64,000 nucleotides of DNA from Apostichopus japonicus (GCF_037975245.1 NC_092575.1:22376841-22440840), one strand, 5' to 3'; shown: positions 14,001 through 25,866, counted from the stretch's first letter. The notes: generated from the sequence alone by a model not told the origin. Numbers and translations are program-made.

Positions 14001-17000
14001 AGTCTCACGCAATTTTTCTAATGTATCAATGTCCACAGGTAGCAATGAAGTAGACTAGTTGGGGACATTTTGCCTTACCTCTTTTCATATTCCATGGAGA
14101 CGTTACAGGTCAGAATGTATGCATCCTTGACATGCTTCTTCATGTCAGGGTGCCTGGCACCGTGGTCCAACACCAGTCCTTTAATCAGCTGTGTATCTGT
14201 ATCACTGCGGTGTTGCATTTGCATGATTTCAACCATATGTAAATCAATTGATTCACTCGTCTTATGTATAGCTAAAACAGCATCCACCACAACCTGAGGG
14301 GTAAAAGGGCAAATATATCGTCCTTAAATTGATACATTTTCAAGTCTGCGACTATGTCAATACAAAATCATCAAAACACAGTGCAGATGTTCAGACGTTT
14401 CTATGACAACCACTTCCATACACCACGTAACATCACCTGTGAAAGCAACTGGGTGCATTTCCACTGTACTATTTTCCTCCAAAATGTGGGCACACTAAAT
14501 TGTTGCAATAATGAAATGAAATAAATGATGCATAACATTCGGAAAGTCTGTGTCTAACAGATTGATGAAAATGTTGTAGCCTTCTATATAGTAGGATACA
14601 TCCAAAAATTGTTGCTTTTAAAAAGGGTTTTTGTTGTCATTGGTTAGGGAAGGCAAAGAAGCAAATCAAAATCAATTTTATAATGTTACTGATATATAAC
14701 CTATAATTGTACATACTAGTTGTTGTTTGTCTTCAGCAAACCAACAATTTGCAGATGGAGCTGTTTGAAAATGTTTCTTGTTCAGTTGCAATTGTAAATC
14801 CTTATGTATAGACACTTTCATACCCATGCTTCTATAGGAAACATATTTTCCACACACATTCTCTGTAGTTTAATATTAGCTCACCTCTGTGAGAAGATCT
14901 GCCAATTCTGCATGGACCTTAGTTCTCAAAGATGTCTTGGCAACACTTATCAAGGCATCTCTGTCCATCTCCCTGGTAACTTTGATCTTTTCCAACGTCT
15001 CAAGAGCCTTCACTTTTGCAAGTTCGAACCCTTCTGTGACAATTCGAGGATGGAGTCCCTGAAAGGAGTAGAAAAGAGGAAATAAAACATGACATAAGAG
15101 GTTAATATTGCAAGACATGAGTAACCTTGTAAATATTGGAAGACATGAGTACCTAGGGAATAAGTTAGTGAGCAAGTTTCCAGAAGCAGTTCTGCAGGCT
15201 CAGACTCTTGTATTGTATAAATTACTACATGGTTCCTGTGTTAAAAGACTACTATACGTCTTAACACTTGCATAGCAATTCTTGCATAGCATTTTTGCAA
15301 TGCGATACTACATAAATTATTCACTACACTGGATGTATTGCACAAGTTAAAACATAACTTACACATAATGCCTCGTTTAGTTCAGTTTTTCTGAACACTC
15401 GATCGAAAAGAGACGGCTTGGGATAAGCCGTTGTTCATCCACAATCATCACATGGGTAGGGTTTCAAGTTAAGCTTCTGTTGGTTTCATAACCCTTGCGG
15501 AATACTAAACAAAACTTAACTATTACTTCATCATGCTGGTTTCCCAATGAGTTTACACAGCCAACACTTCCTTGAACTGACCTTTGACAAACTAGACGAA
15601 CAATACTTTTCACTTCTTAATTTATATTCTGAAGTTTCCCTTTTTCATAAACTTTGTTAGAAATATTTACTGGGAAGGAGGGAAACCGAAACTTACCTCT
15701 GAGACATAGAGGTCGGCTTGCTTTAGGAGTTCTCCGATAATGAGCACATTAGATGTAGTTCCATCTCCTGTGATATCATCTTGAGCTGTGGCGACTTTTG
15801 CGATCAATGATGCAGTGGGATGTTGAATTTGCTGTTGGAAGAAGGTTTTTTTTGTAAAAGATTGAGGTATTTGTCAACAAAGCAAAATGTGGACTTTATG
15901 TCTCAAGTTTATAAAACAGTTGCAGAAAAATTTAGAAAACTTGGATGCTGTTTACGTTAAAAAAGTTTATTTATACTCAAAGCTAATGTTACACAAAGAT
16001 GTTGCAAGAAAAATATTCAAAATGCAATTTTTAAGGAACTTTGTAATAGTAAAGGAAAATGAGAACATCTCTTGATGATGTCAATTTGGTATCAAAGTTA
16101 ACGACATACATTGAAAAGGTTAGTTTGTTATAATGGCAATGTTCACCGACAACAAATGAGAATCACACAAAGTTTATGGCAATCAACTGCAACTATGAAA
16201 CAACACTTCAAAACTTTAAAGTGTTAATGTGCATTGTAAAGTTTGTAGCCATTTCAGAATAATACAGCAATTTGGGATTCACTGTATGGGTCTATTTCTA
16301 ATAAAAATAACATCATGCCAATGGCTTCCAAACATTCAACATGCACAGAACCTTATACTTTGGCTACTAGTCTTATTGTGTGAAATTGGGGTTCATGACA
16401 CTGTAGCCTGTACTTTGGAGATATAAATCATGTGTACTGAATGGTGCTACACAGAAGGTACATCATTCATATTGTAATCTTACCATTTCATGGAGCAGTA
16501 TATTTCCATCTTTTGTTAGTTTTATGTCACCACTTCCAGACACTAACCTGAGTAGAAAGGGAAATAAATCATCTCAAATACAAGAAAAACTGATTTTGTT
16601 CATATCTTCATCATAAATATTCTTAAGTTTGGTCATTATAAACAGTAAACATGTTACTTCTTTCCATAACAATTACCATCCGGTGTAGCCTAGGGCTGGT
16701 CTACTCTAACTAGGTTGTATTGTGTACTATGAAAACATTGAGTTGTCATGTTGAGGCAGGTCTGCTTAGATTTTCCTTTATAAGCTATTCTGCTACACAA
16801 AGAAAGTATGTCCTGGTTAGTCAACTAAGTCTCATTTTTGCATGCTATGATTCTCCTAGTCCAAGTTTGTGCTCGTTTATCGTAATGACGAAGGCTAGGC
16901 CTTACACTGCAGCCGCCGTTTTAACATATCATTACCAAACACACCGTACCGTACGTAAATGCTCAACAGTAATACTGTGGTGTACATACAATGGGTAACG

Positions 17001-17165
17001 TTAGTTCATCGTGAGGTTCACAACTTACATTTTAATCGTTCCTTTAGGCCCTAAATTTGTTTTAAGAACATCTTGAAGTCCTCTAGCTGCATTAATGTTG
17101 ATCTGGAGAGCCTGAGCTGCTCTAGCTATTTCAGCCTTGGGATTTAACGCTTTGATTGCCGACAT
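8071..17165 (-). CDS. CCT6A: T-complex protein 1 subunit zeta (CCT6)
   Basis: Twelve coding exons on the minus strand: 17029-17165, 16484-16547, 15697-15831, 14885-15058, 14079-14293, 13315-13474, 12641-12723, 11679-11775, 10773-10920, 9881-10117, 8893-8965 and 8071-8143. Total 1596 nt, 531 aa, the same length as human CCT6A. It begins [20 protein letters not shown] and ends RAGLSSLKG. Group II chaperonin ATPase marks are intact: NLGPKG near residue 37, GDGTT at 89-93 with the catalytic-loop Asp, the substrate-facing apical domain in exons 5-6 ([20 protein letters not shown]), and [13 protein letters not shown] plus VVPGAG in the C-terminal equatorial part. It forms one of eight subunits of the cytosolic TRiC/CCT ring, which folds actin and tubulin. 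All junctions keep phase. No defects were seen. It could be named CCT6 rather than CCT6A, since the mammalian A/B split does not apply. Confidence 0.98.
15395..15490. repeat. Interspersed repeat fragment in CCT6 intron 3
   Basis: The block cgaaaagagacggcttggga, then ttgttcatccacaatc and tagggtttcaa, matches 56548-56620 with about 80% identity by eye. It is the same unnamed family as the fragment at 885-940. Confidence 0.6.
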
Positions 17166-17917
17166 TTTCTATGGTTATACTCCTTCGCAACGCTGTTTGT
17201 CAATGATCGATTCGCATGTGCACACATGAGGCAGTTAAATTAATAACTTACATCTGATAGTGCTCAATGATCACAGCATTCGAGAGTCTAAAAATACGTA
17301 ATAACCTATTAGTTCCAACTATATCATATTCAAAATTTCTAAAATTAAGCCGAAGCTTTCTGAAAGTACAAATTGTTGAAGCTCCGAAATCATTTTTTCG
17401 AAATTTTCAATATAGGAATAACTATTATCATTTTAAAGCATTGGAAAAAGAACAAAGCTCTAGAAGCTTCGCAGGGTGTATAACACTAAAACTTTACCTT
17501 AATACTAATCAACCCACTCAGGGCGTTCCCTGATCGTAGTAATATGAAGGAAGCATTCCACCTTTTCATTTTTGCGTCGCCTTAGCATCCGCGAAATGTT
17601 CAGAAAACTCATATATCAGTGTACTAAAGAATGATGAAAGCTCTCCTTCTCTTAATCAGTTAAGAAGTTAATTTCATTTAGCTAACTTATATAGGAATTC
17701 AGGATTTTAGCTACATGATTGCGATATTTCTTAAGTTTTATAGGTGGGCACAACTGCTGCAGAATCTCGGAATGTCTCACAATGCGTTAACTCCCCGATG
17801 CTACGCTTTCTTATTTCTTCTGCTTCTTCTTATTGTTTTTATATAAACCTATTTCAGCGGTTTGGAGCATAGACAGGCGCGTATCCAGGGGGGCGTTGGG
17901 GGCGCGCGCCCCCCGGG

Positions 17918-18045
17918 TAAGGAAAAGAGGAGAGAAAAAAAGAGAAGAAAAAAGGGAAAAAGAGGGAGAAAAAAGAAAAGGAGGAGAGGAAGGAAGGGAA
18001 AAGAAAAAGAAGAAAGAGAGAAAAAGGAGGAAGTAGAAGATAAAC
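17918..18045. repeat. Purine (GA/A)-rich low-complexity tract
   Basis: About 125 bp of nearly pure A and G follow a repeat-like start (caggcgcgtatccagggggg at 17873). The long Lys/Arg/Glu frames on the plus strand are artefacts of this composition. Confidence 0.85.
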
Positions 18046-18190
18046 GCCAAGACCTCGGGAAGAGAAAGAGGAACAGTCATAATTACAGCGCTGATCCCTA
18101 TTATATACACAGGGTAGCCAGTGACAGATCGAAGATTACAGAGGTGACGTGCGCCTCACCCTACCCCTTACACCGACAACTCCATTTTTA

Positions 18191-18220
18191 TAGCTCATAC
18201 CAGCATGCTGGTGTGAGCTA
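18191..18220. repeat. 30-bp near-perfect palindrome
   Basis: The arms tagctcataccagca and tgctggtgtgagcta are inverted copies with one mismatched pair. It could mark the terminus of the degenerate repeat that follows (18300-18720, with the motif atgaaacttggtcacaa). Confidence 0.8.
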
Positions 18221-18299
18221 TTGTTACAGTGCGGCGTCTATCATTCTATCACTCTATCCGTCAACAATTGGTAAAACCGCTCCCACTCACACAGTATTT

Positions 18300-18720
18300 A
18301 ATGGAATTTCATGAAACTTGGACACAAGGACCATTGGGTATAGGGCCATCAGAGATGGTCCGAAATTTGGGGTCAATGGTCACCTGTGGGCCGTAATAGG
18401 CCATTTTGTGGAAATACGCAAAATGCTTCTTCTCCTACAGATTCCATGGTACAATGTTGAGGGTTTGTCACAATAGTACTATGGAAGTTTTACCTTCAGG
18501 AAGTTCATGAATTTGAGATCAAAGATCGCCCTATATTTTCAAATTGCTCCTGTTCGTACAGTGTATGGCCAGTTATAATGAAACTTGGTCACAACGTTCC
18601 TCGGGATGAGGGTTATGAGGGGTGTTCGGAAAATTGAGGTCAAATGTCATTTAGGGGGTCATCAGGGGTCATTCTTTGTAATATTTTCAAATATCTCAAT
18701 CTCCTCAAGATTTTGATGGA
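18300..18720. repeat. Degenerate interspersed repeat
   Basis: Two internally similar halves carry atgaaacttgg(a/t)cacaa at about 18310 and 18578. Each is followed by g(g/t)tatagggc / gggttatgagg and tccgaaatttggggtcaa / tcggaaaattgaggtcaa. The GGTCAA/GGTCA-rich style is that of an old dispersed repeat; the class is unknown. Confidence 0.5.
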
Positions 18721-19654
18721 TCATATTCAAAGTTGAACTGATGATTGTTGGATTGTGTATGAATAAGATGATGCCTAATAATTTTTGGTCAAAAGTTAAT
18801 TAATTACAATTAATCCCCATTGTTTAAAAAATTCTGAGCCTTCACCTTTTGCCAAAGCTCCTTTAATTTGTCTGCCAGTCTCTGCAGTGTTTGTTTACAT
18901 TTGTGGTTAAGCTCTGCAGAGGCTGTTAGTGGAATTAAAGCAGGACTGGGAGTTGTTATTAACTGTTGAACTGTAAGCATGAGAGCCCTATAGCCAATCA
19001 GCACTTGCCGATTCTTAGAAGTCTTTGAGCCTGAGGTATGTAGGCAGCCAGCCAAAATTTTGGCAAGGAGTGCTTCAGTATGGAACGCGAAAAGGGCAAC
19101 CATATTTCGTTGTCTAAACTAAGTTTGTTGCAGTCTAAACTAAAGTTGTTGCTGCTGTTTTACCACGTTGTTGCTCAAACTCACGTTGTTCATTTTAACT
19201 TCCGTTGTCTAAACATACGTCGTTGTCTAAACTTACGTTGTTGCTATCGGCGCTGTTCAAAATTGCTCAACCGCGTAATGTAAACCAGAATGCAAAATGC
19301 ATTGAGGTTTCGATGACTTCAGTACACTAGAAAGGTGTTAGTATAAGCAGAACTAGCTGTTACTATAGAAATGGCCCGAACCACCATTTTGATACATTAA
19401 ATAGACACAGGTCAGTCTACTGTACGTGGCTATACACACCTGCACCAAAAACAATAGGGGTCTTGGAGGTCCAAGTCCATTTGGAGTCACCAAACGCAAA
19501 CTTGTGGAAACCTTGTTTTATAAGCTACTGTATCTCCCACAGCCAGCCTATCAGATAACATGTGCGTTAGTACAACTCATACGAATAGGAGGCTGCACGG
19601 TAAACAACTTTTAAAATGTTATAATGTTATACTAATAGGCTATGCATATACGCT

Positions 19655-19905
19655 GTGAATGTCGGAAATCAAGTACAACGTCGAGTGTCTAGACAAAGTA
19701 CCAGCATAAAAATACTGCACTTTGAAACTGATTTCATTGAGCCCCTCCAACAATGTGTAGAGATAATCTGGGAATGTCGGTAATCAAGTAAAACGAGTGT
19801 CGAGACAAAATGCCAGCATAAAATACTGTACTTAAAATTGAATTATTGAACCATTACATGATGTCTGGATATGTTGTGAATGTAGGCAATCTAGTAAAAC
19901 GAATG
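19655..19905. repeat. Tandem repeat, ~110-bp unit, 2-3 diverged copies
   Basis: Units share gaatgtcgg(a/t)aatcaagta followed by cgagtgtc-agacaaa-t-ccagcataaaa-tactg. The third copy is partial (gaatgtaggcaatctagtaa at about 19878). It lies inside the long-TIR element. Confidence 0.7.
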
Positions 19906-21054
19906 ACAGTAATATTACTAAAGACAAATGTTTTCGTCCCGATCGAACACCAATTGCGTTTATTATGTGACCTATACTTTTACTAGTGTTTATAGTTGAG
20001 AAGATGCGATCTTATCACTGCCTGTACTTTGTGAATGCTCTACACAATATATATATGGCGGATGCCATCCAGTGCCCTAGCTTCGCTGTTTTACAAGGGC
20101 GGCCGTCCGACCTTCATTTCGCCTGCCCTGCCACTCTTTCCTCCTCTCCAACTCCGTATATAGTACCTCGATGCTTTGACCTGCAGCGATTTCACCAGCT
20201 ATACCCCAACTCTTCAAATATCCCCGCAAATGTAGTGTGCATATCTCGCTAAATTCCACGCAATTTGTATTAGGCCTGTTCAAACTTCGGAGTTTCAACT
20301 GCACATGCGCATATCCTGTAAATTTGTGGAGAAAAGATCATATCACCTTACCATGCATAACATGTTAGCGGGTTTTTTGGTCTAAAATTCTTAACAATGC
20401 TGAGCGAGGTTTGTGTATATTCCATTTACAACACAATCCCTTTCGCAAATCGAAACTCCGAACTGGATTGGTGTTACGAATGAACTTGCTTGGCGGGTTT
20501 AGTAAACTAGTTCTGTGAGCCATATTGCCTACGTACTTCAATACTGTGCCCCTCTTGTTACTCACGAAGCGCAGACCACATCCAACCATAGAGCAACTGA
20601 TCCAACATTTACCCTGGATGCTTTTCAGTATTTGGAAACAACCAACTCCACGAAAATTATAGTATTTAAATTAAATAACATTTTTACGCAATGTCGAAAC
20701 TTCAATGACTACTTTTGACGATGTATGACTGCAGTAGTTTATGCACACGAATTAGTGTTGCACCAGAATCATGACTTGAAGCACGTAGTCAAAGGGACCG
20801 CAAAACTTTACGCAAGTTTGCAACGAAGAAATAACTGTGGTATAAATGCACATTTTACATTATCAACTCTCAAAAGGGAGAGAACATAGCATACTGTGAG
20901 ATTTAAAGTCCTTTTCAGTATCAGAGATGTTGTGGTAGCTTCCCGCAAAATTCATAGTTTGTCTCAACTCATAACTTTCTGTGATAAAACAATTATTCAA
21001 ATATGACATTAACAATATAAATGTAAATAACGTCCTCGGAGTTGTATCAACTAT

Positions 21055-21118
21055 CATGTAAATATCGTTAACAACGTGATTTTGTTCGACAAATCAGGTT
21101 GTTAAGGATATTTACATG
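21055..21118. repeat. Hairpin with 21-bp arms
   Basis: Arms at 21055-21075 (catgtaaatatcgttaacaa plus c) and 21098-21118 are inverted copies with one mismatch around a 22-nt loop. It lies inside the long-TIR element. Confidence 0.85.
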
Positions 21119-21431
21119 GCTGTTGCTACAAATCCGGCATGACATTAACGATTACCCCCCCCCCCCCCCTTTCGCGTTACATAGTTAAACCATCGTACTT
21201 TGCGTTCATTGAGCACTGAAGATGCAAGCATGTTTGCAGACAATGGGTAAGGGACTATTAACCAAACAAATCTCGGGAAATTTGAGAAAACATCATTGGC
21301 TGTATTTAGCATGAAAATCTCTGTAATAGATATGTTGTTAGCACTGCACGGAAGTAACTTGCGGTTGATTGTTATAATTTTTTTGAAAAGAAAGAATGAT
21401 ATTCGTTCACAATGTGTTCACAACGGAACTT

Positions 21432-21640
21432 TAGATAGCAACGAAAGTGTAGACATCAACGTGAGTTTAGACATCAACCGTAAGTTAACTTAGCAACGAA
21501 AGTTTTAGACATCAACGTGAGTTTAGACATCAACCGTAAGTTAACTTAGCAACGAAAGTTTTAGACATCAACGTGAGTTTAGACATCAACCGTAAGGTTT
21601 ATAAATCAACGTGAGTTTAGACATAAGGCGCGTTTTAGTC
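21432..21640. repeat. Subterminal tandem repeats of the long-TIR element
   Basis: About three copies of a ~57-bp unit contain agacatcaacgtgagtttag, then acatcaaccgtaag, then ttaacttagcaacgaaag. They follow one another directly in the right terminal region. Confidence 0.85.
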
Positions 21641-22249
21641 GTCAACGTGACTTTAGACATCAACGTAAGTTTAGACATCAACGAACAACAGCAACATGGT
21701 AAACTAGCAGCAACAGCTTTAGTTTAGACAGCAATAAAATTAGTTTAGGCAACGAAACAAACTTAGTTTAGGCAACGAAATACGGTTGCACTTTTCGCGT
21801 TCCATACTTCAGGTCTGCTCAGGTACAGGGGAGAAAGTTTAATAGGGTAGGTCAGTGGTATTGTTTGAGAGAGTGGGTAAAACAGGATTTAAAGGGGGGA
21901 AATAGGAATTATAGCCATTGGTGTGGCCAGTATTCCGGCTAACGGAGGGGGGGGGGGTATCCCTCATGGGCCCAAAATTGGTGGAATTTGAAAAATGGCC
22001 TGAAATTTGGTGGGCCATAAAGTTTTGTGGGCCCTACATTTTTAAGCTCGAAAAGGTATGAGCTTCTGCACCATTGGTGCTCTAGTTGACGTTTCCATTT
22101 TTCCTCTCTCACTAATGTATCTATATATATATACTATATATGGTCTAGCATAACGCGTGTGTGTGTGTGTATGGACGCCTTGAACAATTGTTCAATTGTG
22201 CAATGGAACCAACTGTAGCTGGTCTTGAACTCGACCGAGTCGTCGGGGA

Positions 22250-22508
22250 ACATGACGCATTTCGGGAAGGGGCGACCGTCCCCCTCCCCGAGCAAATTTT
22301 CTCTATGATATCGCTAGTAATTTAAAAATAGACAATGCTTAGATGCAACTTACAAGGCCTGGGAAGTGTCATTTCCAGCGATCTGGGAGGCATTTTCGGC
22401 CAAAATTTTGTTGTACGCTTCGCGCCAACCCATGGTGGCGCTTTGCTTAGATAGTGTGCCTACAGGCTTCGCCCTTCCGTTGGCAAATTACTCGCTACAC
22501 GCCTGTTC
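22250..22508 (-). mobile_element. hAT-like repeat, reverse orientation
   Basis: The reverse complement carries the same blocks as the element at 34495-34755: the aggcgtgtagcgagtaattt end, ggtggcgctttgct reversed, and the cgggaaggggcgacc end. The right end reads cgctacacgcctg. The left end is not clean, so no target duplication could be confirmed. Confidence 0.6.
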
Positions 22509-22605
22509 GAATTTGTAAAGCAAAGAGCAGACATCACATAATATCAGTGAGCACGAAACTGCATCTTCAAAAATGAACAGCCTCAAAACTGTCTATGTGT
22601 GTAGT

Positions 22606-23030
22606 CAAAGGCGTAGGAGCCCAATTGGATTTGGAGGCTGTAACGACTTGCCCGAAAAATATAACCAAAATTTTTCGCGCGTTCAACATGTTAATGTCAA
22701 TATTATATAAGCAAGCATAGGTCATTACATCGCATGGCATCGTGTACCGTACGGTCCGTGAAAGTTGCGCAGTCATCCTTAGGATGCTAATGTAAACAAC
22801 GAAATGTCTTATGTAGATGGAGAAAAAGCATACAGGTCCAATTATGTCAAAACTCTCTTTTACAGTAGTAATGGCGAATTAGTCTGCCAAGCTTAGAACT
22901 TTATTTTAATTACCAAGGAGATAATTTTTAAACTATTCACTTATTCTCAGCATATTGCCCGAATTTTCAGGGGAACAAGTTTGGTTGGGGGGGGGGGGGG
23001 GGGCTGCAGCCCCCGCCTCCTACGCCTATG
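22606..23030. mobile_element. hAT-type MITE with 8-bp target duplication
   Basis: The element starts caaaggcgtaggagcc and ends cctcctacgcctatg, an imperfect inverted terminal repeat beginning CA. The 8 bp tgtgtagt occur directly on both sides (22598-22605 and 23031-23038). Length is 425 bp with no coding potential. It shares sequence with the 345-bp copy in PRR11 (53291-53635), including ctgtaacgacttgcccgaaa versus ctgtaacaacttgcccaaaa. Confidence 0.85.
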
Positions 23031-23559
23031 TGTGTAGTGTTCGGGTTCGAAATATCTGATATCGGAAATATCTGCTATTTTTCATTTCCTTCAACCAAGT
23101 TTTATAATTGCCGTTATAAGAGGTTGTAATATTTGTACACCAATAAATTAACTGTGTCTGAATTTTCGAAAACTTCCAGACCAACATTCTTCATCATACT
23201 TCCCTCTACTCGTAGCAATTTTGACCTGTCTGTTAGGGGTTCAAGGAGGTTTTTCTATATTGGTTGTCCATAGATTGAATTTTGTGCAACATTATGTATA
23301 TGTTTTGAAGTGATTTTCTTCACGAGAAATGTGAATTTTCAAATTCTGAACAAATAATGGGCTTTAAACTTTGAAAAGTGGGGCTTTCGGATATTGTGGG
23401 CAGTGACGTAGAATCACCTACAAAAGCAATGATCCACAGGACATGCAATAAGGTCGTACATGATGTGTGACTGGTTACAATCTTCAAAAAGGTTATGGAT
23501 GAAAAAAAAAATATTGGGAAATACTTGGTTCTCAGGCAAAAGTGTACATCTGGTTGGTC

Positions 23560-23694
23560 ATTTTCAAGCCCGAGAAGTGCCATTTCCGGTGATCTAGGGG
23601 GTATCAAAACCTGAAATTTTCTTGTACGCTCCGCGCCAACGTGGCGCTCCGCTTAGATAGTAATTCGCGTCCCCCGGGTTAGAAAATCCTGGAT
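23560..23694 (-). mobile_element. hAT-like repeat fragment, reverse orientation
   Basis: Contains gtgccatttccggtgatcta and gtacgctccgcgccaacg, then the end cctggatacgcccctg. This is the same family style as 22250-22508. The left limit is unclear. Confidence 0.5.
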
Positions 23695-23750
23695 ACGCCC
23701 CTGATAGACTTCATATCGATGTAGACTCAGTAGTTACTTTGTAGTTGACT

Positions 23751-23893
23751 ACTCAGTAATTGACAATTGACAATTCATAATCATGGACGTTAAATATGAA
23801 TCTAGTAAGAGACTGACTTCGGTCAGCTTGAGGCTTTGATAAGCCAATGAGGCTTCTTCGTGAGTTCCTGCTTGCAGGATCTAAAATACATGT
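23751..23893 (+). mobile_element. SINE family 1, 5'-truncated
   Basis: Carries the body and tail only: aattcataatcatggacgtt, gagactgacttcggtcagct, gctttgataagccaatgagg and gttcctgcttgcaggatcta. The tRNA-like head is missing. Confidence 0.8.
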
Positions 23894-24867
23894 GTATATA
23901 TATCCCTACAGTGAAGAAATTAAAACTTCCAAAGCACAATTAAATATTGAAGTTGGAAATTGCAAACTTGACGTTAAGCGGCCGAGTCGCATTGATAACA
24001 CAACTACTGCAATGACTGTTGAAAACTAAGTTTACGGGGCTTGTATTTTAGTGCTTCAAGGCATTTTAAACATAAAGTTCACGATGTGTTTTGTCATTAC
24101 CACGTAGTTAATTCATCGTAGCGTTTTTCTCTCTCTCCTATATAGGGTCCTTGATGGGGACTTGAGTGTCCCTCCAGATCATTTTCTCTATACTACTACG
24201 ACTAAACGAAACATATCAAGCGGTATACAGGCTGATAGAAATGTTCAAGTTTGCTCAAAGCATTGATATGATATCTGTTTGATGTGGTCTCAATTAATTA
24301 ATTATGCTTTACTTGGCACACGGAGTCGTTAACTATACAGATCGACATCAGTAAAAGCTTTTAACATTTGCCCGAATATGGTCAAATATTTGAATTAAAA
24401 TCGGTTCTCTTTCAGTTTGGTGAACTAATTGAAGAAACTTAATTTCGTAAGGAAGTCTTTTCACAAAGAATTGTGAATGAATTAATGGAGATCATTTGAA
24501 CCGGTTCTGTTGCGAAAACTGTCTAAGGACTTACGAATGCGTTATTTAGGCAATTAATAATTTAGGAACTGTATAACACGGATTTGCGGTACTTTAATCC
24601 TTTATCCCTCCCTCTTCCTCCCCTACCTCCTGTTTTGTTTCTCCCTCTTCGATTCCCTCAGCTTCCAATTAGTAGATCCTTCTTCCCCTTTCTGCGCTTT
24701 CCTCCCGGCACCTTAATATGGTCTCCCCTTTCGACCTCCTCTTCCAGACTCCGTTTATGGCGTCTCCTTTCCTACAATTCCTCGAAGTTCTTACCCCACC
24801 CTTCTCCGATCGCCACTTTCTTTTCCCATTCTTTTTTCTACGACAGCCCATTATAGTGCAAAAAATA

Positions 24868-24960
24868 TCGTAATTACGAATTAATTACTCGTAATTACGA
24901 ATTATTAATTCGTAATAACGAAATGATAATTCGTTATTAAGAAATAATAATTAATAATAT
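24868..24960. repeat. AT-rich palindromic array (attcgtaattacg type)
   Basis: Runs of taattacgaattaattac and related words that read similarly on both strands. Related arrays lie at 25307-25390 and 25755-25826. Confidence 0.8.
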
Positions 24961-25306
24961 AATAATTTTGGAGAAAGCAAAATTGCTTATTCAGTGATTA
25001 GCTTGCTATAATCGGTCGACGCACTGTGTTTATCGATCGAGAATCCTGATTTTCCTGAATTTTGACAATTTTGGCTGTCATGAACGTCCACTATAACCCC
25101 AAAGATTGAGTGAGAATTAGCTCTTGGCACTGTATGTACTTTACACATAGAGCGTCAATTACATGTACGGAGGGCCTACTTGATGTTTGTCCCTTCGAGA
25201 CTAAGCTATACCCACTGAGTGTGGTGAACTTCGTTCCAAAATCGAGTATGGCAACGAGTCAGTGGAAAGAGCTAGTGAGAGTGTAAATTAAGTCGATATA
25301 GTATAC

Positions 25307-25390
25307 AAATTATTAATTCATAATAACGAATTATTATTTCGTTATTACGAATTAGTATTTCTTAATTACGATCATTAATTAAGAATTACG
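25307..25390. repeat. AT-rich palindromic array (attcgtaattacg type)
   Basis: Repeats of aattcataataacgaattat, ttcgttattacgaatta and taattaagaattacgaaa. It directly abuts the TTAA-type MITE at 25395-25752. Confidence 0.75.
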
Positions 25391-25394
25391 AAAC

Positions 25395-25752
25395 GGTGGG
25401 AAGACTCGCGCACAAAGAAACGTGTCATGTCGGTAATCTGACCTAGTTTCGAATGAGGTGTAACACAATTGTTAGACACCACCATCAATCCCAGAAAATA
25501 CACACTCAGCTTGCTATCGTCGGTAATTAGACACTAGTAGTGTACAGTCAATACATACAGCTACGGTCAATACCCACAACACAGTGTAGATAGCAGCGAT
25601 GGACATCTCAGGTCTAGATAAAAGATTACAAGGTATCACGTTTCATTACTGTGTGTATTTGTAGCGACAAGAAGAAAACTTCACTTGCAAGCAACGGAAA
25701 GTTAACTTTTCTTCAGAGCGCTGAACGCGGTTTGAGCGAGTCTTCAATGCCT
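25395..25752 (-). mobile_element. TTAA-type MITE, copy 1
   Basis: Collinear with the copies at 29684, 42593 and 46869. Shared blocks include acctagtttcgaatgaggtg, atcccagaaaatacacac and gagcgagtcttcaatgcct. Followed by ttaa at 25753-25756; the other end is eroded. Confidence 0.8.
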
Positions 25753-25754
25753 TT

Positions 25755-25826
25755 AATTCGTAATAACGAGTTATTAATTCGTCATAACGAGTTATTAATT
25801 CGTAATTACGTAATTCGTAAAAATAT
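25755..25826. repeat. AT-rich palindromic array (attcgtaattacg type)
   Basis: Three repeats of ttaattcgta/tcataacgagt, then aattcgtaattacgtaattc. It directly follows the MITE at 25395-25752. Confidence 0.75.
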
Positions 25827-25866
25827 GTTTTGTTTGGCACTATTCGAGTAATGGGCTTTCATATTG

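Larger units (their letters stand above)
19079..21806. mobile_element. Long-TIR DNA element with 6-bp target duplication
   Basis: The left end starts tatggaacgcgaaaagggca and the right end, read inward, starts tatggaacgcgaaaagtgca. Both continue through tatttcgttg(t/c)ctaaac and then into arrays built on a gtctaaac-tacgttg-tg theme (left to ~19270, right from ~21410). Immediately outside both ends is cttcag (19073-19078 and 21807-21812), a 6-bp target-site duplication. The 2.1-kb interior has no recognisable transposase, so the element is probably non-autonomous. It contains a ~110-bp tandem repeat (19655-19905) and a hairpin (21055-21118). The superfamily is uncertain; 6-bp duplications are known for IS3EU and Dada types. 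Confidence 0.8.

Noticed and set aside
17862-18314. 150-codon plus-strand frame rich in Lys, Arg and Glu
   Set aside because: Produced by a purine-rich low-complexity tract beside a repeat; no family resemblance.
17873-23694. A single 5.8-kb element between caggcgcgtatccagg and cctggatacgcccctg
   Set aside because: The ends look like inverted repeats, but the flanking 8 bp do not match (agcataga versus atagactt) and several complete elements lie between; more likely two unrelated fragments of one family.
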